Of a DNA stretch of 46,095 bases, positions 16,200 to 24,557 are shown one piece after another; position 1 is the stretch's first letter, and the number at the start of each line of letters is the position of its first letter. The stretch spans positions 1-46,095 of the forward strand of contig NZ_JACJJP010000026.1 in assembly GCF_016900095.1 (NCBI RefSeq), written 5' to 3'. The notes below the pieces were generated by a model. That model searched no databases, was not told where the DNA came from, and saw nothing but the letters and a program-made list of their open reading frames with translations. The stretch comes from Gemmiger formicilis (GTDB taxonomy: Bacteria > Bacillota > Clostridia > Oscillospirales > Ruminococcaceae). The position numbers were made by a program, and so were the translations under genes.

Positions 16200-16850
16200 T
16201 CAGCGCGCCACGCCGTGGCCCACCAGGCCGTAGATGGCCAGCGACAGAATGCCGATATAAATCAGATAACTGGGCAGACCGCGGAAGATGGCGGGCACGT
16301 CCTTGCTGCCCAGACGGCGGCGGCCTTCGTCCACCACCAGCACGGCAAACAGATACCCTAGCCCGCTGCCGAACCCGAAGGCTATGCACTGCAGCAGGTT
16401 ATAGTTCTGGTTGGAGCAAAGCAGCAAGGTGCCCAGCACACTGCAGGTGCAGGTGGCCAGAGGCAGCTGCTCCCGGCAGGCCGTGCGGTGAACGGCGGGC
16501 AGAAGTCCCAGCAACACCCACACCACCGCCATGGCAATGACCGCACAGGTCAGGTACAGGATGGGGCGCAGGGAGGCAATGGGCAGCCATTCGGGAAGAT
16601 ACAGCCGCAGCTGGGGGGAAACATAGGTCATGCAGGCCCAGCCCAGAGGGGCGCTGAACAGCTGCACCAGGATAACCGGAATGCAATACTGCCAGGTGCT
16701 CACGTCCGGGTCGCTGACCAGCTTGATCAGGCGGGAAACACCCATAGCGCGGGAAAACACCACGTTTTCGGCAAAGACGGCCAGGATCGCGTAGGAGACG
16801 AACTGCGCCACGCCCTGCAAAACCGTCAGTTCAGTGCTTGCGGTCCACAT
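16200..16850 (-). CDS. Divergent RnfA/RsxA/NqrE-like membrane protein
   Basis: 216 aa from ATG at 16850; reading further upstream in this frame gives sequence unlike the family, since it overlaps the RnfE-like gene. Six hydrophobic segments. It aligns with RnfA at both half-helix motifs: ENVVFSRAMGVSRL against NNYVLVQFLGICPF, and LATCTCSVLG against ITTNCCVLG; the tail IFRGLPSYLIYIGILSLAIYGL matches the SFKGLPITLVSAAI region. The first cluster cysteine is Ser39; the second is kept as Cys136. The last gene of the Rnf-like trio, overlapping the E-like gene by 20 nt. Probably a membrane partner of the E- and D-like proteins; function unknown. Confidence 0.82.
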   Translation of the reverse strand: MWTASTELTVLQGVAQFVSYAILAVFAENVVFSRAMGVSRLIKLVSDPDVSTWQYCIPVILVQLFSAPLGWACMTYVSPQLRLYLPEWLPIASLRPILYLTCAVIAMAVVWVLLGLLPAVHRTACREQLPLATCTCSVLGTLLLCSNQNYNLLQCIAFGFGSGLGYLFAVLVVDEGRRRLGSKDVPAIFRGLPSYLIYIGILSLAIYGLVGHGVAR

Positions 16851-17763
16851 ACAGGTGACGCACCTCCTCCTGTTTGTAATGCACGTAGGCGCCGCCCACG
16901 GCGGTCCAGACCGCGGCCACCAGGCCCAGCAGCAGGAACCCGCCCGCCGGCTGGGCTGCCAGCGGCAGCAGCCCCACTTCCAGCACCGGATGCTCGTACA
17001 CAGTGCCGTAGGCCAGCAGCTCCCGCAAGGTACCCATGAGCAGAATGGCCACACACAGGCCGATGGTGTTGTTGATGCCGCGGCGGAAGGCTTCCCCGAT
17101 GGATTCCAGCTCGGTGGCTTCCATCCGCTTGACGATGACCGGCTCCACCACCATCATGGGCAGGTAAATGCCCATGATGGACAGGTCGGTGCCGAAGATA
17201 TAATACATGAGAATATACACCGGGATATAGATGAGGGCCGCCGAATAGGCGTACACCACCGGGCGGAAGCGGTTGCCGGTGATATGGCAGACAGCCACCG
17301 CCAGCATACGGGTGGCGGTGAGCAGCAGAATGGACAGCACGCACAGCATCAGCGCACGGTCCACGTCGCTGGCCATGGCCACAATGGGGGCCAGGCCCAA
17401 GCCGCGGACCATCACCGGGTTGTTCAGCCACAGATGGTCGTCGTGGATGCTCTGGGCCAGTTCGGCCTCGGCCTCGGCCCGGGTTTTGCGGGCGGGACGG
17501 CTGGGCTTGGGCTGGGCGGTCTGCCGGGGCAGTTCGGCCTGCGGTGCCTTGGCCGCCTGGGCGGTCTGGGCCGCGGCGGCGTCCAGAGCTTCCTGTTCTA
17601 CCTGCTGGGCCGTCTTGCCTTCGGCAGCGGCACGGCGGGCACGTTCCAGAACCTCGGGGGAAAGCTGGGGGATGATGACAGTCTGGGAATGTTCCGGCTG
17701 GTTCTTTTTGCGCACCGGGCGGGACGCGGGTTTAGAGGATTTCCGGTTTTGCTCGTTTTGCAA
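16831..17763 (-). CDS. Divergent RnfE/RsxE/NqrD-like membrane protein with long N-terminal extension
   Basis: 310 aa, TTG start at 17763 with AAGGAGG 9 nt upstream. Residues 1-105 are an added charged segment rich in Ala, Gln, Lys, Arg and Glu, partly helical (SPEVLERARRAAAEGKTAQQVEQEAL), absent from normal RnfE (about 200-230 aa). Residues 110-300 match RnfE: NNPVMVRGLGLAPIVAMASDV against ENPVLRLVLGCCSALAVTTTV, and MMVVEPVIVKR against LIVVNCIILGR, then ILLMGTLRELLAYG. Both cluster cysteines are gone (Ala125 and Pro208). It overlaps the D-like gene by 32 nt. Part of the Rnf-like trio; it cannot hold the intramembrane [2Fe-2S] cluster in the known way. Confidence 0.85.
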   Translation of the reverse strand: MQNEQNRKSSKPASRPVRKKNQPEHSQTVIIPQLSPEVLERARRAAAEGKTAQQVEQEALDAAAAQTAQAAKAPQAELPRQTAQPKPSRPARKTRAEAEAELAQSIHDDHLWLNNPVMVRGLGLAPIVAMASDVDRALMLCVLSILLLTATRMLAVAVCHITGNRFRPVVYAYSAALIYIPVYILMYYIFGTDLSIMGIYLPMMVVEPVIVKRMEATELESIGEAFRRGINNTIGLCVAILLMGTLRELLAYGTVYEHPVLEVGLLPLAAQPAGGFLLLGLVAAVWTAVGGAYVHYKQEEVRHLYVDRKH

Positions 17764-18757
17764 GCCGTTTCGCCTCCTTCTTCATAAACTTCATGCGCTC
17801 GGCGCGGCGGGACACGCGGTCCAGCCATTCGGGCACGGCGCCGACGATGAGAAGTGCAAAGCAGACGCCGGTTTCGTACACGGTGTTGTAGCGGAAAACG
17901 GTGGTGGCCACCCCCAGCAGCAGGCCGTAGATCAGCCGGCTGGTAAAACGGTTGGGCTGGGTGACCGGCTCACAGATCAGAAACACACCACCGAAAGCCA
18001 TACCGCCGGTAAGAAGGATATACTTTTCCAGGTACACCCGCTGGCGGATATACTCCCAGGGCAGGCTGAAGGCGGGCAGATCGTTCAGGTTGGGCAGCAG
18101 CCAGGGCACCGCCACGCACACAATGAGATACGGCAGCAGGGTGGACAGCTGCAGATGACCCCGGCAGAGCAGGAACAGCCCGCAGGCCACAATGACCAGG
18201 AACGCCCCGGTACCCAGCGGTCCGGTGACGTTGCCGGTGAGCAGGTTCATGGTGGTGGCCGAGGGCAGACCGCCTCCGGACAGGGTGGTGTTCATGCCGA
18301 CGGCGGTGGAGATGGTATCGTTGCCCCACAAAGGCAGCACAGTGCCGGGGGTGGGATAGCGGGTCATCTGGTTGGGCCAGGAAAGCGCCGCCACCGCCAC
18401 GCCCACCGCCGCCGGGTGGAAGGGATAGTGGCCTTCACCGCCGAAGGCTTCCTTGATCAGCACCGCCATGATCACCGCGGCCACCACCATGAAGTAGGAC
18501 ACGGAGGCCGGCATCATCAGCACGATCAGGGCGGCAAAGCACTCGCTGGAAGGTTCGTGGGGACGATACCCCGCCCCGTGCAGCGGCGTGACCAGGCAAT
18601 CGCAGACATAGGCCGTGAACAGCCCCACCAGCATCAGCAGAATCGGCCGGGGACCATAGTAGAACCAGGACATGGCCATAAGCGGCACGCAGCACCACAA
18701 TACGTCTGCATAGTAGTCATAGTTGGCGCTGCGCTCAATCTTGTTTCGGTTTGGCAT
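17732..18757 (-). CDS. Divergent RnfD/NqrB-like membrane protein with probable flavinylation site
   Basis: 341 aa, about ten hydrophobic segments. RnfD/NqrB marks: FGGEGHYPFHPAAVG (105-119) against FGGIGFNFANPALVG in the rnfD above, and LPSATTM (164-170) against LASATPL, so Thr168 is the likely FMN-attachment residue. GGMAFGGVFLICEPVTQPN and TVFRYNTVYETGVCFALLIVG match the C-terminal region ATDYVTSPF ... GSMNEGMSFAILLGN. GGAGAG precedes ATG. It is 39 nt after rpe. No B-, C- or G-type partner lies next to it, so electron donor and acceptor are unknown. Ends in a basic cytoplasmic tail. Confidence 0.86.
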   Translation of the reverse strand: MPNRNKIERSANYDYYADVLWCCVPLMAMSWFYYGPRPILLMLVGLFTAYVCDCLVTPLHGAGYRPHEPSSECFAALIVLMMPASVSYFMVVAAVIMAVLIKEAFGGEGHYPFHPAAVGVAVAALSWPNQMTRYPTPGTVLPLWGNDTISTAVGMNTTLSGGGLPSATTMNLLTGNVTGPLGTGAFLVIVACGLFLLCRGHLQLSTLLPYLIVCVAVPWLLPNLNDLPAFSLPWEYIRQRVYLEKYILLTGGMAFGGVFLICEPVTQPNRFTSRLIYGLLLGVATTVFRYNTVYETGVCFALLIVGAVPEWLDRVSRRAERMKFMKKEAKRLAKRAKPEIL

Positions 18758-18796
18758 AAGCTCTCCTTTGCGGCCCGCCCTGCGGGCGTCGGTTGC

Positions 18797-19459
18797 TTAT
18801 AAGGCGTGGATGCCCGCCGCCATGGCGGACATATCGGGTGCATTGTAAAAAGCACTGCCCACCACCAGGACATCGGCCCCGGCTTGGGTGCACAGTGGTG
18901 CGGTCTGGGTGTTGACGCCGCCGTCCACCTGCACCATGACCGAAAGGCCGCGGCGTTCCAGTTCGGCGCGCACGGCCGCCAGGCGCTGGGACGTCTGGGG
19001 CAGGAAGGACTGGCCGCCGAAACCGGGTTCCACGCTCATGATGAGCACCAGTTCCACCTGGTCCAGGTAGGGAAACAGTTCTTCCACCGGGGTGCCGGGG
19101 CGGACGCTGAGCCCGGCCTTGCAGCCCAGGTCGTGGATGGCCTGCAGCACCGCCTTGGGGTCCTTGCGGACGCCTTCGGCTTCCAGATGCACGGTGATCA
19201 GATCAGCCCCCGCCGCAGCAAAGTCCTTGGCGTAGAAGGCCGGGTCCTCGATCATCAGGTGCACGTCGTAAAAGGCGTCGGGCAGAGCCTTGTGCAGGCA
19301 CTTGAGCACCGGGGCGCCATAGCTGATGTTGGGCACAAAGTGACCATCCATCACGTCAATGTGCAGCATGTCCGCACCGGCATCCAGGGCGGCCCGGCTC
19401 TGTGCGGCCAGATTGGCCAGGTCGGCCGAAAGGACCGACACACTCAGTTTTGTTTGCAT
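18797..19459 (-). CDS. rpe: Ribulose-phosphate 3-epimerase
   Basis: 220 aa, TIM barrel. Interconverts ribulose-5-phosphate and xylulose-5-phosphate in the pentose phosphate pathway. Metal and catalytic residues are in place: His33 and Asp35 in LHIDVMDGHFVPNISYG, His67 in YDVHLMIEDP, Asp179 in VQVDGGVNTQTA; the glycine-rich phosphate loop is EPGFGGQSF. AAAGGAA precedes ATG. It has a good promoter (19527-19555) and a leader hairpin, and is probably the first gene of the unit that continues through the Rnf-like trio to rlmA. In many Firmicutes rpe follows rsgA (engC); that gene is not here. Confidence 0.95.
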   Translation of the reverse strand: MQTKLSVSVLSADLANLAAQSRAALDAGADMLHIDVMDGHFVPNISYGAPVLKCLHKALPDAFYDVHLMIEDPAFYAKDFAAAGADLITVHLEAEGVRKDPKAVLQAIHDLGCKAGLSVRPGTPVEELFPYLDQVELVLIMSVEPGFGGQSFLPQTSQRLAAVRAELERRGLSVMVQVDGGVNTQTAPLCTQAGADVLVVGSAFYNAPDMSAMAAGIHAL

Positions 19460-19491
19460 GGCAAAATTCCTTTTCCTTTATACTCTTTCCC

Positions 19492-19509
19492 GCGCGGGCA
19501 TCCCCGCGC
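19492..19509 (-). promoter_or_regulatory. Hairpin in the rpe leader
   Basis: Seven-base-pair G+C stem GCGCGGG/CCCGCGC around a 4-nt loop, in the untranslated leader between the promoter and rpe. No T-tract follows, so it is not a terminator; it may affect RNA stability or be without function. Confidence 0.5.
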
Positions 19510-19526
19510 ATACTCATACATGTTTT

Positions 19527-19555
19527 ATTGTACCGTAACACAGCCCAAAAATCAA
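19527..19555 (-). promoter_or_regulatory. Promoter of the rpe / Rnf-like unit
   Basis: Minus strand TTGATT (19550-19555), 17-nt spacer, TACAAT (19527-19532), about 70 nt upstream of the rpe ATG. Confidence 0.8.
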
Positions 19556-19582
19556 ATCTTTATCCCCTTTTCCCACCGGAAA

Positions 19583-19624
19583 AAACAGGCGGCAGCCCCA
19601 TGAGCACAGGGCTGCCGCCTGTTT
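19583..19624 (-). terminator. Terminator after glf
   Basis: 16-bp stem (19583-19598 with 19609-19624) around a 10-nt loop, followed on the minus strand by a T-tract. It separates the polysaccharide genes from the rpe unit. Confidence 0.88.
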
Positions 19625-19644
19625 GTGAAAATTTTCAAAACAGA

Positions 19645-20781
19645 TTATTTGTCGTACTGGTTGATCTTGTCCAGCTGCACATGCACACAGTCCAAAGCAC
19701 TCTCGATGACCTTGTCCATGTCATAGTACCGGTACTCGCCCAGACGGCCGCCGAACACCACATGGGGTTCCGCGTCGGCCATAGCCTTGTAGCGGGCGTA
19801 CAGGGCGTTGTTCTGCTCGTCGTTCACCGGGTAGTAGGGCTCGTCGCCGGGCTTCCACTCGGCGGAATATTCCCGGCTGATGACCGTCTTGGTGCCGGGT
19901 TCGGTGGAGCCGAACTCAAAGTGCTTGTGCTCGATGATGCGGGTGTAGGGCGTTTCGGCGTCGGTGTAGTTGATGACCGCGTTGCCCTGGTAGTTGGGGC
20001 AATTCAGCACTTCGGTCTCAAACCGCACGCTGCGGTACTGCAGGGTGCCCAGGGCATAATCAAAGTAGGCGTCGATAGGACCGGTGTAGATCACCCGGCC
20101 GGCCAGAGCATCCAGCTCAGCCTTGTCTTTCAGGTAGTTGACACCCAGGCGCACCTCGATGCCGTGGAGCATCTTTTCCACCATGGCGGTGTAGCCGCCG
20201 TTGGGAATGCCCTGGTACAGGGCGTTGAAATAGTTGTTGTCGAAGATAAAGCGCACCGGCAGCCGCTTGATGATGAAGGCGGGCAGCTGATCGCAGGGGC
20301 GGCCCCACTGCTTCTCGGTATAGCCCTTGATGAGCTTTTCATAGATGTCGATGCCCACCAGGTTGATGGCCTGCTCTTCCAGATTCTTGGGCTCGGCGGT
20401 GAAATGGGCGGCCCGCTGCTCGGCAATCTTGGCGGCGGCCTCGGCGGGGGTGACAACGCCCCACATCTTGTTGAAGGTGTTCATGTTGAAGGGCATGTTG
20501 TACAGCTCGCCCTTGTAGTTGGCCACCGGCGAGTTGGTGTACCGGTTGAACACCGCAAACTGGTTCACATAGTCCCACACCTGCTTGTTGTTGGTGTGGA
20601 AGATGTGGGCGCCGTATTTGTGGACGTTGATGCCCTCCACCTTTTCGGTATAGATGTTGCCGGCGATGTGGTCGCGCTTGTCGATCACCAGGCAGGTGCG
20701 CCCGGCCTTGGTGGCTTCGTGGGCAAACACCGCGCCGAACAGTCCGGCGCCGACGATCAGATAATCATATTGTTTTGCCAT
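19645..20781 (-). CDS. glf: UDP-galactopyranose mutase
   Basis: 378 aa from ATG at 20781, preceded by GAGGAGGTAAG; an in-frame start 28 codons upstream overlaps the neighbour and has no family sequence. FAD-dependent enzyme that turns UDP-galactopyranose into UDP-galactofuranose, the donor for galactofuranose in surface glycans. N-terminal FAD motif GAGLFG (11-16), then IDKRDHIAGNIYTE and YGAHIFHTNNKQVWDYV; later YTGPIDAYFDYALGTLQYRS, and the flavin/ribose region GGRLGEYRYYDMDKVI at the end. All are family marks. Last gene of the polysaccharide cluster. The cell surface probably carries Galf. Confidence 0.95.
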   Translation of the reverse strand: MAKQYDYLIVGAGLFGAVFAHEATKAGRTCLVIDKRDHIAGNIYTEKVEGINVHKYGAHIFHTNNKQVWDYVNQFAVFNRYTNSPVANYKGELYNMPFNMNTFNKMWGVVTPAEAAAKIAEQRAAHFTAEPKNLEEQAINLVGIDIYEKLIKGYTEKQWGRPCDQLPAFIIKRLPVRFIFDNNYFNALYQGIPNGGYTAMVEKMLHGIEVRLGVNYLKDKAELDALAGRVIYTGPIDAYFDYALGTLQYRSVRFETEVLNCPNYQGNAVINYTDAETPYTRIIEHKHFEFGSTEPGTKTVISREYSAEWKPGDEPYYPVNDEQNNALYARYKAMADAEPHVVFGGRLGEYRYYDMDKVIESALDCVHVQLDKINQYDK

Positions 20782-20851
20782 GGTACTCTTACCTCCTCGT
20801 GACAAAAAGGCGTCCGTTCCATCACGGTCCCGGACACCGCACAGACTGATT

Positions 20852-21904
20852 TTACTGGGCGGCAAAGCGGCGGATCTCTTCCAGCCAGAAAGCCGCTGTC
20901 ACCGGCCAGCTGTATTTTTGCAGAATCTTCTGGGGCGGCGCCACCGGGCGGGACATCAGCTCATCCAGGTCCACGTCGTAATCGTAAGGATCAAAATACC
21001 GCACCGTGTCGCCGTACAGTTCCGGCAGGCAGGACGCGTTGGACACAGCCACCTGCGCCCCCAGGCTCAGCGCTTCCAGCGGCGGAATGCCGAAGCCCTC
21101 AAAGACGGCCGGGTGCAAAAACGCCCGGCAGTTCTGCATCAGGGCCTTGTTCTCCCCGTCGGAGACATAGCCGGGATAGTGCAGGTTGCCCCTGCTCACC
21201 GCCTGTTCGTCGTCCCCGAAGGCGGCCAGGTCCTTGCCGCCGGCCACCACAAAGGTCTTGTCCGGGTTGCGGGCAGCCACTTCCCGGATCCACTTGTAGT
21301 TCTTGTGCCCAGCCAGGCTGCCCAGGGCGTAAAAGTAGGTGCCCTTTTCCACACCGGGCAGTTTTTCGAACACCGATTCGTCCGGCTGCACCGGCTGCAG
21401 GTGTTCCCAGCCGTTGTAGGTCAGCCCGATGCGGGCCACCGGAATGTGCAGCCGTTTGGCGATGAGCTGCCGCTGGTCGTCGCTGACCGTGTACACCCGC
21501 TGGGCAAAGGCCCGGATGCTCAGGCAGTGCACCCAGAACTTGAACCGGAAAAAGGCCCGGTCGGTGTTCATGACCAGGGGGCGGATGTCGTGCAGCACCA
21601 CCGCACTGGGGCGGCCCATGAGCATATCGCTGGCCAGGCCCAGGTAAAAAGCATCGTGTTTGCGCACATAATGGGGCAGCACAAACAGGTTGTAGCTGTA
21701 TTTGACCGCCTTGAGAGGCACGATCTGAATGTTTTTCAGCGGCGGCAGATGCAGGGGACGGCCGTCGTCACGGTAGCACAGCCGCACATCCAGTCCGGTA
21801 CCGGTGAGCAGCTCGTCCAGCCGGGTCACCACCTCATAGACATACCGCGGGATGCCGGTGATGGGGTCACACAGCACCGTGCCGTTGATCACGATGGGTC
21901 TCAA
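20852..21904 (-). CDS. GT4-type glycosyltransferase
   Basis: 350 aa, TTG start at 21904 overlapping the stop of the upstream gene (TTGA), with AAGGAGG 7 nt upstream. GT-B fold: an N-terminal ITGIPRYVYEVVTRL acceptor-side loop, VVLHDIRPLV, and the donor-side motif AVFEGFGIPPLEALSLGAQVAVS with the two glutamates of the EX7E motif. Adds a sugar to the lipid-linked repeat of a surface polysaccharide at the cytoplasmic face; sugar and linkage unknown. It lies 70 nt before glf, so Galf transfer is possible but unproven, and known Galf transferases are usually GT2. Confidence 0.88.
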   Translation of the reverse strand: MRPIVINGTVLCDPITGIPRYVYEVVTRLDELLTGTGLDVRLCYRDDGRPLHLPPLKNIQIVPLKAVKYSYNLFVLPHYVRKHDAFYLGLASDMLMGRPSAVVLHDIRPLVMNTDRAFFRFKFWVHCLSIRAFAQRVYTVSDDQRQLIAKRLHIPVARIGLTYNGWEHLQPVQPDESVFEKLPGVEKGTYFYALGSLAGHKNYKWIREVAARNPDKTFVVAGGKDLAAFGDDEQAVSRGNLHYPGYVSDGENKALMQNCRAFLHPAVFEGFGIPPLEALSLGAQVAVSNASCLPELYGDTVRYFDPYDYDVDLDELMSRPVAPPQKILQKYSWPVTAAFWLEEIRRFAAQ

Positions 21905-23055
21905 AATGTTTCCTCCTTCGGCATATGGGCACAGTTTTGCAGTTCCCGGCGCCAGTCCTCCACCCGGCGCGCACAGTACGCCCGCAGCTGCGCTTCAAAC
22001 CGTTCCTCACTGAAGCGCAGGCTGTGGGCCCGGATCTCCTCCTTGGTGCAGGCCACGCCTTCCGCCTCAAACTTTTCGATGCACTCGGCCAGGCTGTCCA
22101 CCGTCTGGGCGTGGAAGAGCAGGCCGGTACGGCCGTCCTCCACCGTCTCGCAGGCGCCGCCCCTTCCATACGCCAGCACCGGGGTGCCGGCACTCTGGGC
22201 TTCCACCGGGGTGATGCCGAAATCCTCTTCCCCGGGGAAAAGAAAGGCCTTGGCACGCAGGTAGTAGTCCCGGACTTCCTCATCCGAGAGACCGCCGCCC
22301 TTGAACTCCACCGTGGGGCCGGCGATGGCCCGCAGACGGCTTTCCTCGTCACCGGAACCGATGACCACCAGCCGGCGGCCCAGCTTGGTGCAGGCAGCCA
22401 CCGCCAGGTCGATGCGCTTGTACCAGGTAAAGCGCCCCACCACCAGGTAGAAGTCCTCCTTTTCTACAAAGGGGCTCTGGTTGATGTGAACACAGGGATA
22501 GATCACATCGCTGTCCCGGCGGTAGTACTTTTTGATACGCTGGGCGATATAGCGGGAATTGGCAATAAAGTAATCCACCCGGTCGGCGGCACACTTGTCC
22601 CACTGGCGAAGCTTGTGCATCTGGCCGGGCATGACCGCCCGCACCAGCGGGTTGGCATTGGCACGGTAGGTATAATAGAAATCCCACACATACCGGATGG
22701 GGGTGTGGCAGTAGCAGATGTGCACCGCATCCGGCCGGGTGATGACCCCCTTGCTGCAGGACGAGGAGGAGGACAGCACCAGATCATACTCCGAAAGGTC
22801 CAGGGCTTCAAAGGCGCTGGGCATAAGGGGCAGCAACTTCTTGTACAGCTTGGTGGCAAAGGGAAGTTTCTGTATCCAGGTGGTGCGGATGTCGTAGTCC
22901 CGGAACCAGGCGGGCATTTTATCTTTGTCATACACAAGGGTGTAGATGGGGGCGTCCGGAAAGACGTGGTGCATGCAATCCACCACGCGGTCCGCGCCCG
23001 CGTACGACACGAGCCAGTCATGCACAATGGCGACCTTGAGTTTGTTGTTTTGCAT
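21901..23055 (-). CDS. GT4-type glycosyltransferase (mannosyl/rhamnosyl-transferase-like)
   Basis: 384 aa. GT-B fold: N-terminal KVAIVHDWLVSYAGADRVV, middle ICYCHTPIRYVWDFYY, donor side FYLVVGRFTWYKRIDLAVAAC and LFPGEEDFGITPVEAQSAGTPVLAYGRGGACETV with the EX7E glutamates. This pattern resembles WbaZ-like mannosyltransferases, but donor specificity cannot be read. It is 38 nt downstream of the lipid-linked sugar transferase and overlaps the next glycosyltransferase by 4 nt, so it probably adds the second sugar of the repeat. Confidence 0.9.
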   Translation of the reverse strand: MQNNKLKVAIVHDWLVSYAGADRVVDCMHHVFPDAPIYTLVYDKDKMPAWFRDYDIRTTWIQKLPFATKLYKKLLPLMPSAFEALDLSEYDLVLSSSSSCSKGVITRPDAVHICYCHTPIRYVWDFYYTYRANANPLVRAVMPGQMHKLRQWDKCAADRVDYFIANSRYIAQRIKKYYRRDSDVIYPCVHINQSPFVEKEDFYLVVGRFTWYKRIDLAVAACTKLGRRLVVIGSGDEESRLRAIAGPTVEFKGGGLSDEEVRDYYLRAKAFLFPGEEDFGITPVEAQSAGTPVLAYGRGGACETVEDGRTGLLFHAQTVDSLAECIEKFEAEGVACTKEEIRAHSLRFSEERFEAQLRAYCARRVEDWRRELQNCAHMPKEETF

Positions 23056-23093
23056 TAGCTGCCTCCTTGGTGGGATGCGACGAAACGGGCAGC

Positions 23094-24500
23094 TCAGACG
23101 AGCTTTTCGTCGTTGATCATCTTGCCGCCGAAAGCCGTGCGGAAGATGATTTTGATGTCCAGGGCGAGGGTCCAGTTTTCGATATACCAGATATCGTACC
23201 GGATGCGCTCGGCGATGTCGGTGTCCCCCCGCAGGCCGTTGATCTGGGCCCAGCCGGTCACACCGGGGCGCACCTGCTGGCGCACCAGATAGCGGGGAAT
23301 TTCCTCCTTGAAATGCTCCACATGGTAGGGCACTTCGGGGCGGGGGCCCACCAGGCTCATGTCCCCTTTCAGCACATTGAAGAACTGGGGCAGTTCGTCC
23401 AGGCTGAATTTGCGGATAAAGCTGCCGAAGCGGGTCTTGCGCGGGTCGGTGTTGGTGCTCCAGCCGGTCTTTTCATCTCCGTTGGTGCGCATGGAGCGGA
23501 ATTTATACATCATAAATTCCTTTTTGTTCAGCCCCACCCGCTTCTGCCGGAAGATCACCGGACCGGGGCTGGACAGCTTGACCCCGATGGCCACCGCCAG
23601 CATGACCGGGCTGGTGAGCACGATCAGCACCAGACTGCCCAGAATGTCAAACAGCCGCTTGGCAAAGGCGTTGAGGATGTTGTCAAAGGGGGTCTGCCGC
23701 ACGTTGATCAGCTTGCAGCTGCCCACCACGTCGATGGTGGGCCGGGCGGGCAGATAGTCGTTGTAGAAGGGCACCATGGTGATGCGCAGCCCCTGCTTGT
23801 CGCAGGCGGCCAGGGCCCGGGGGATCATTTCCATCTCGTCCGCGTCCAGGGCGATGACCACTTCCTCGATGTCGGGGGAGGCCAGGACCTTGTCCAGCTG
23901 ATGATAAGACCCCAGATACCGGGCTTTCAGGGATTCGTTGGGGGTGTTGGCCAGGTATCCGTCCACATAGTAGCCGTAATAGGGGTTGTGTTCCAGAGCC
24001 AGCAGGTACTGGGCGGCCATCTTTCCGCCACCCACCAGCAGCACGTGGTGGAAGTCTTCCCCGTGGCGGTGGCGCCAGCGGTCATAGAACCGGCGCACCA
24101 GCCGCTTGAAGATCAGCAGCCCGGTGCCGAAGAGGTAGAACATGCCCACCACCAGGCGGGAAAAGTTGACCACCCGGAACTGGTAGAGCAACGCCTCGAA
24201 GCCCAGGATGCAGGCGGCGTTGACCCAAAGGATCAGCCGGCAGCGGCGCCAGAACCCCCGCAGGCGGGAAGCATCGTACAATCCGCACAGCCAGAACACC
24301 GCCACCGCCACAACGGCGTACAGGGCACCGGCGTACACCGTATCCTGGGCAATGTCCAGGGCGGGGCCGGCGCCGCCGGGCTGGAAGTAGCGCACATAGT
24401 TGAACCGCAGATGGTTGGCCAGAAGATACGCAGCAAACAGAAGCACCGCGTCCAGCAGGCTGCTGGCCCAGGCACGGATGCGTTTGTTCTTTTCAATCAT
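23094..24500 (-). CDS. Undecaprenyl-phosphate sugar-1-phosphate transferase (WbaP/CpsE type)
   Basis: 468 aa. Starts polysaccharide synthesis by moving a sugar-1-phosphate from a UDP-sugar to undecaprenyl phosphate. Four N-terminal membrane helices (about 10-130), a Rossmann-like CoA-binding-type domain (VLLVGGGKMAAQYLLAL), a membrane-associated helix at FDILGSLVLIVLTSPVMLAVAIGVKL, and the bacterial sugar transferase domain: SSPGPVIFRQKRVGLN, MYKFRSM, SLDELPQFFNVLKGDMSLVGPRPE with the catalytic Asp-Glu pair, RPGVTGWAQINGLRG. First gene of the cluster behind a good promoter. Glucose, galactose or GlcNAc-type substrate is not decided. Confidence 0.94.
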   Translation of the reverse strand: MIEKNKRIRAWASSLLDAVLLFAAYLLANHLRFNYVRYFQPGGAGPALDIAQDTVYAGALYAVVAVAVFWLCGLYDASRLRGFWRRCRLILWVNAACILGFEALLYQFRVVNFSRLVVGMFYLFGTGLLIFKRLVRRFYDRWRHRHGEDFHHVLLVGGGKMAAQYLLALEHNPYYGYYVDGYLANTPNESLKARYLGSYHQLDKVLASPDIEEVVIALDADEMEMIPRALAACDKQGLRITMVPFYNDYLPARPTIDVVGSCKLINVRQTPFDNILNAFAKRLFDILGSLVLIVLTSPVMLAVAIGVKLSSPGPVIFRQKRVGLNKKEFMMYKFRSMRTNGDEKTGWSTNTDPRKTRFGSFIRKFSLDELPQFFNVLKGDMSLVGPRPEVPYHVEHFKEEIPRYLVRQQVRPGVTGWAQINGLRGDTDIAERIRYDIWYIENWTLALDIKIIFRTAFGGKMINDEKLV

Positions 24501-24557
24501 GCTGCGGGCTCCCCTTTCTTGTTAAGATCGTAACTGCGCAATAAAAGGCATCTATAT

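Noticed and set aside
14484-16361. 625-codon plus-strand frame opposite the DUF1015 and disordered-protein genes
   Set aside because: Shadow of two supported minus-strand genes; no start signal.
18757-18797. Hairpin GCCCGC/GCGGGC between rpe and the RnfD-like gene as a terminator
   Set aside because: Six base pairs only, and no T-tract follows before the next ribosome binding site.
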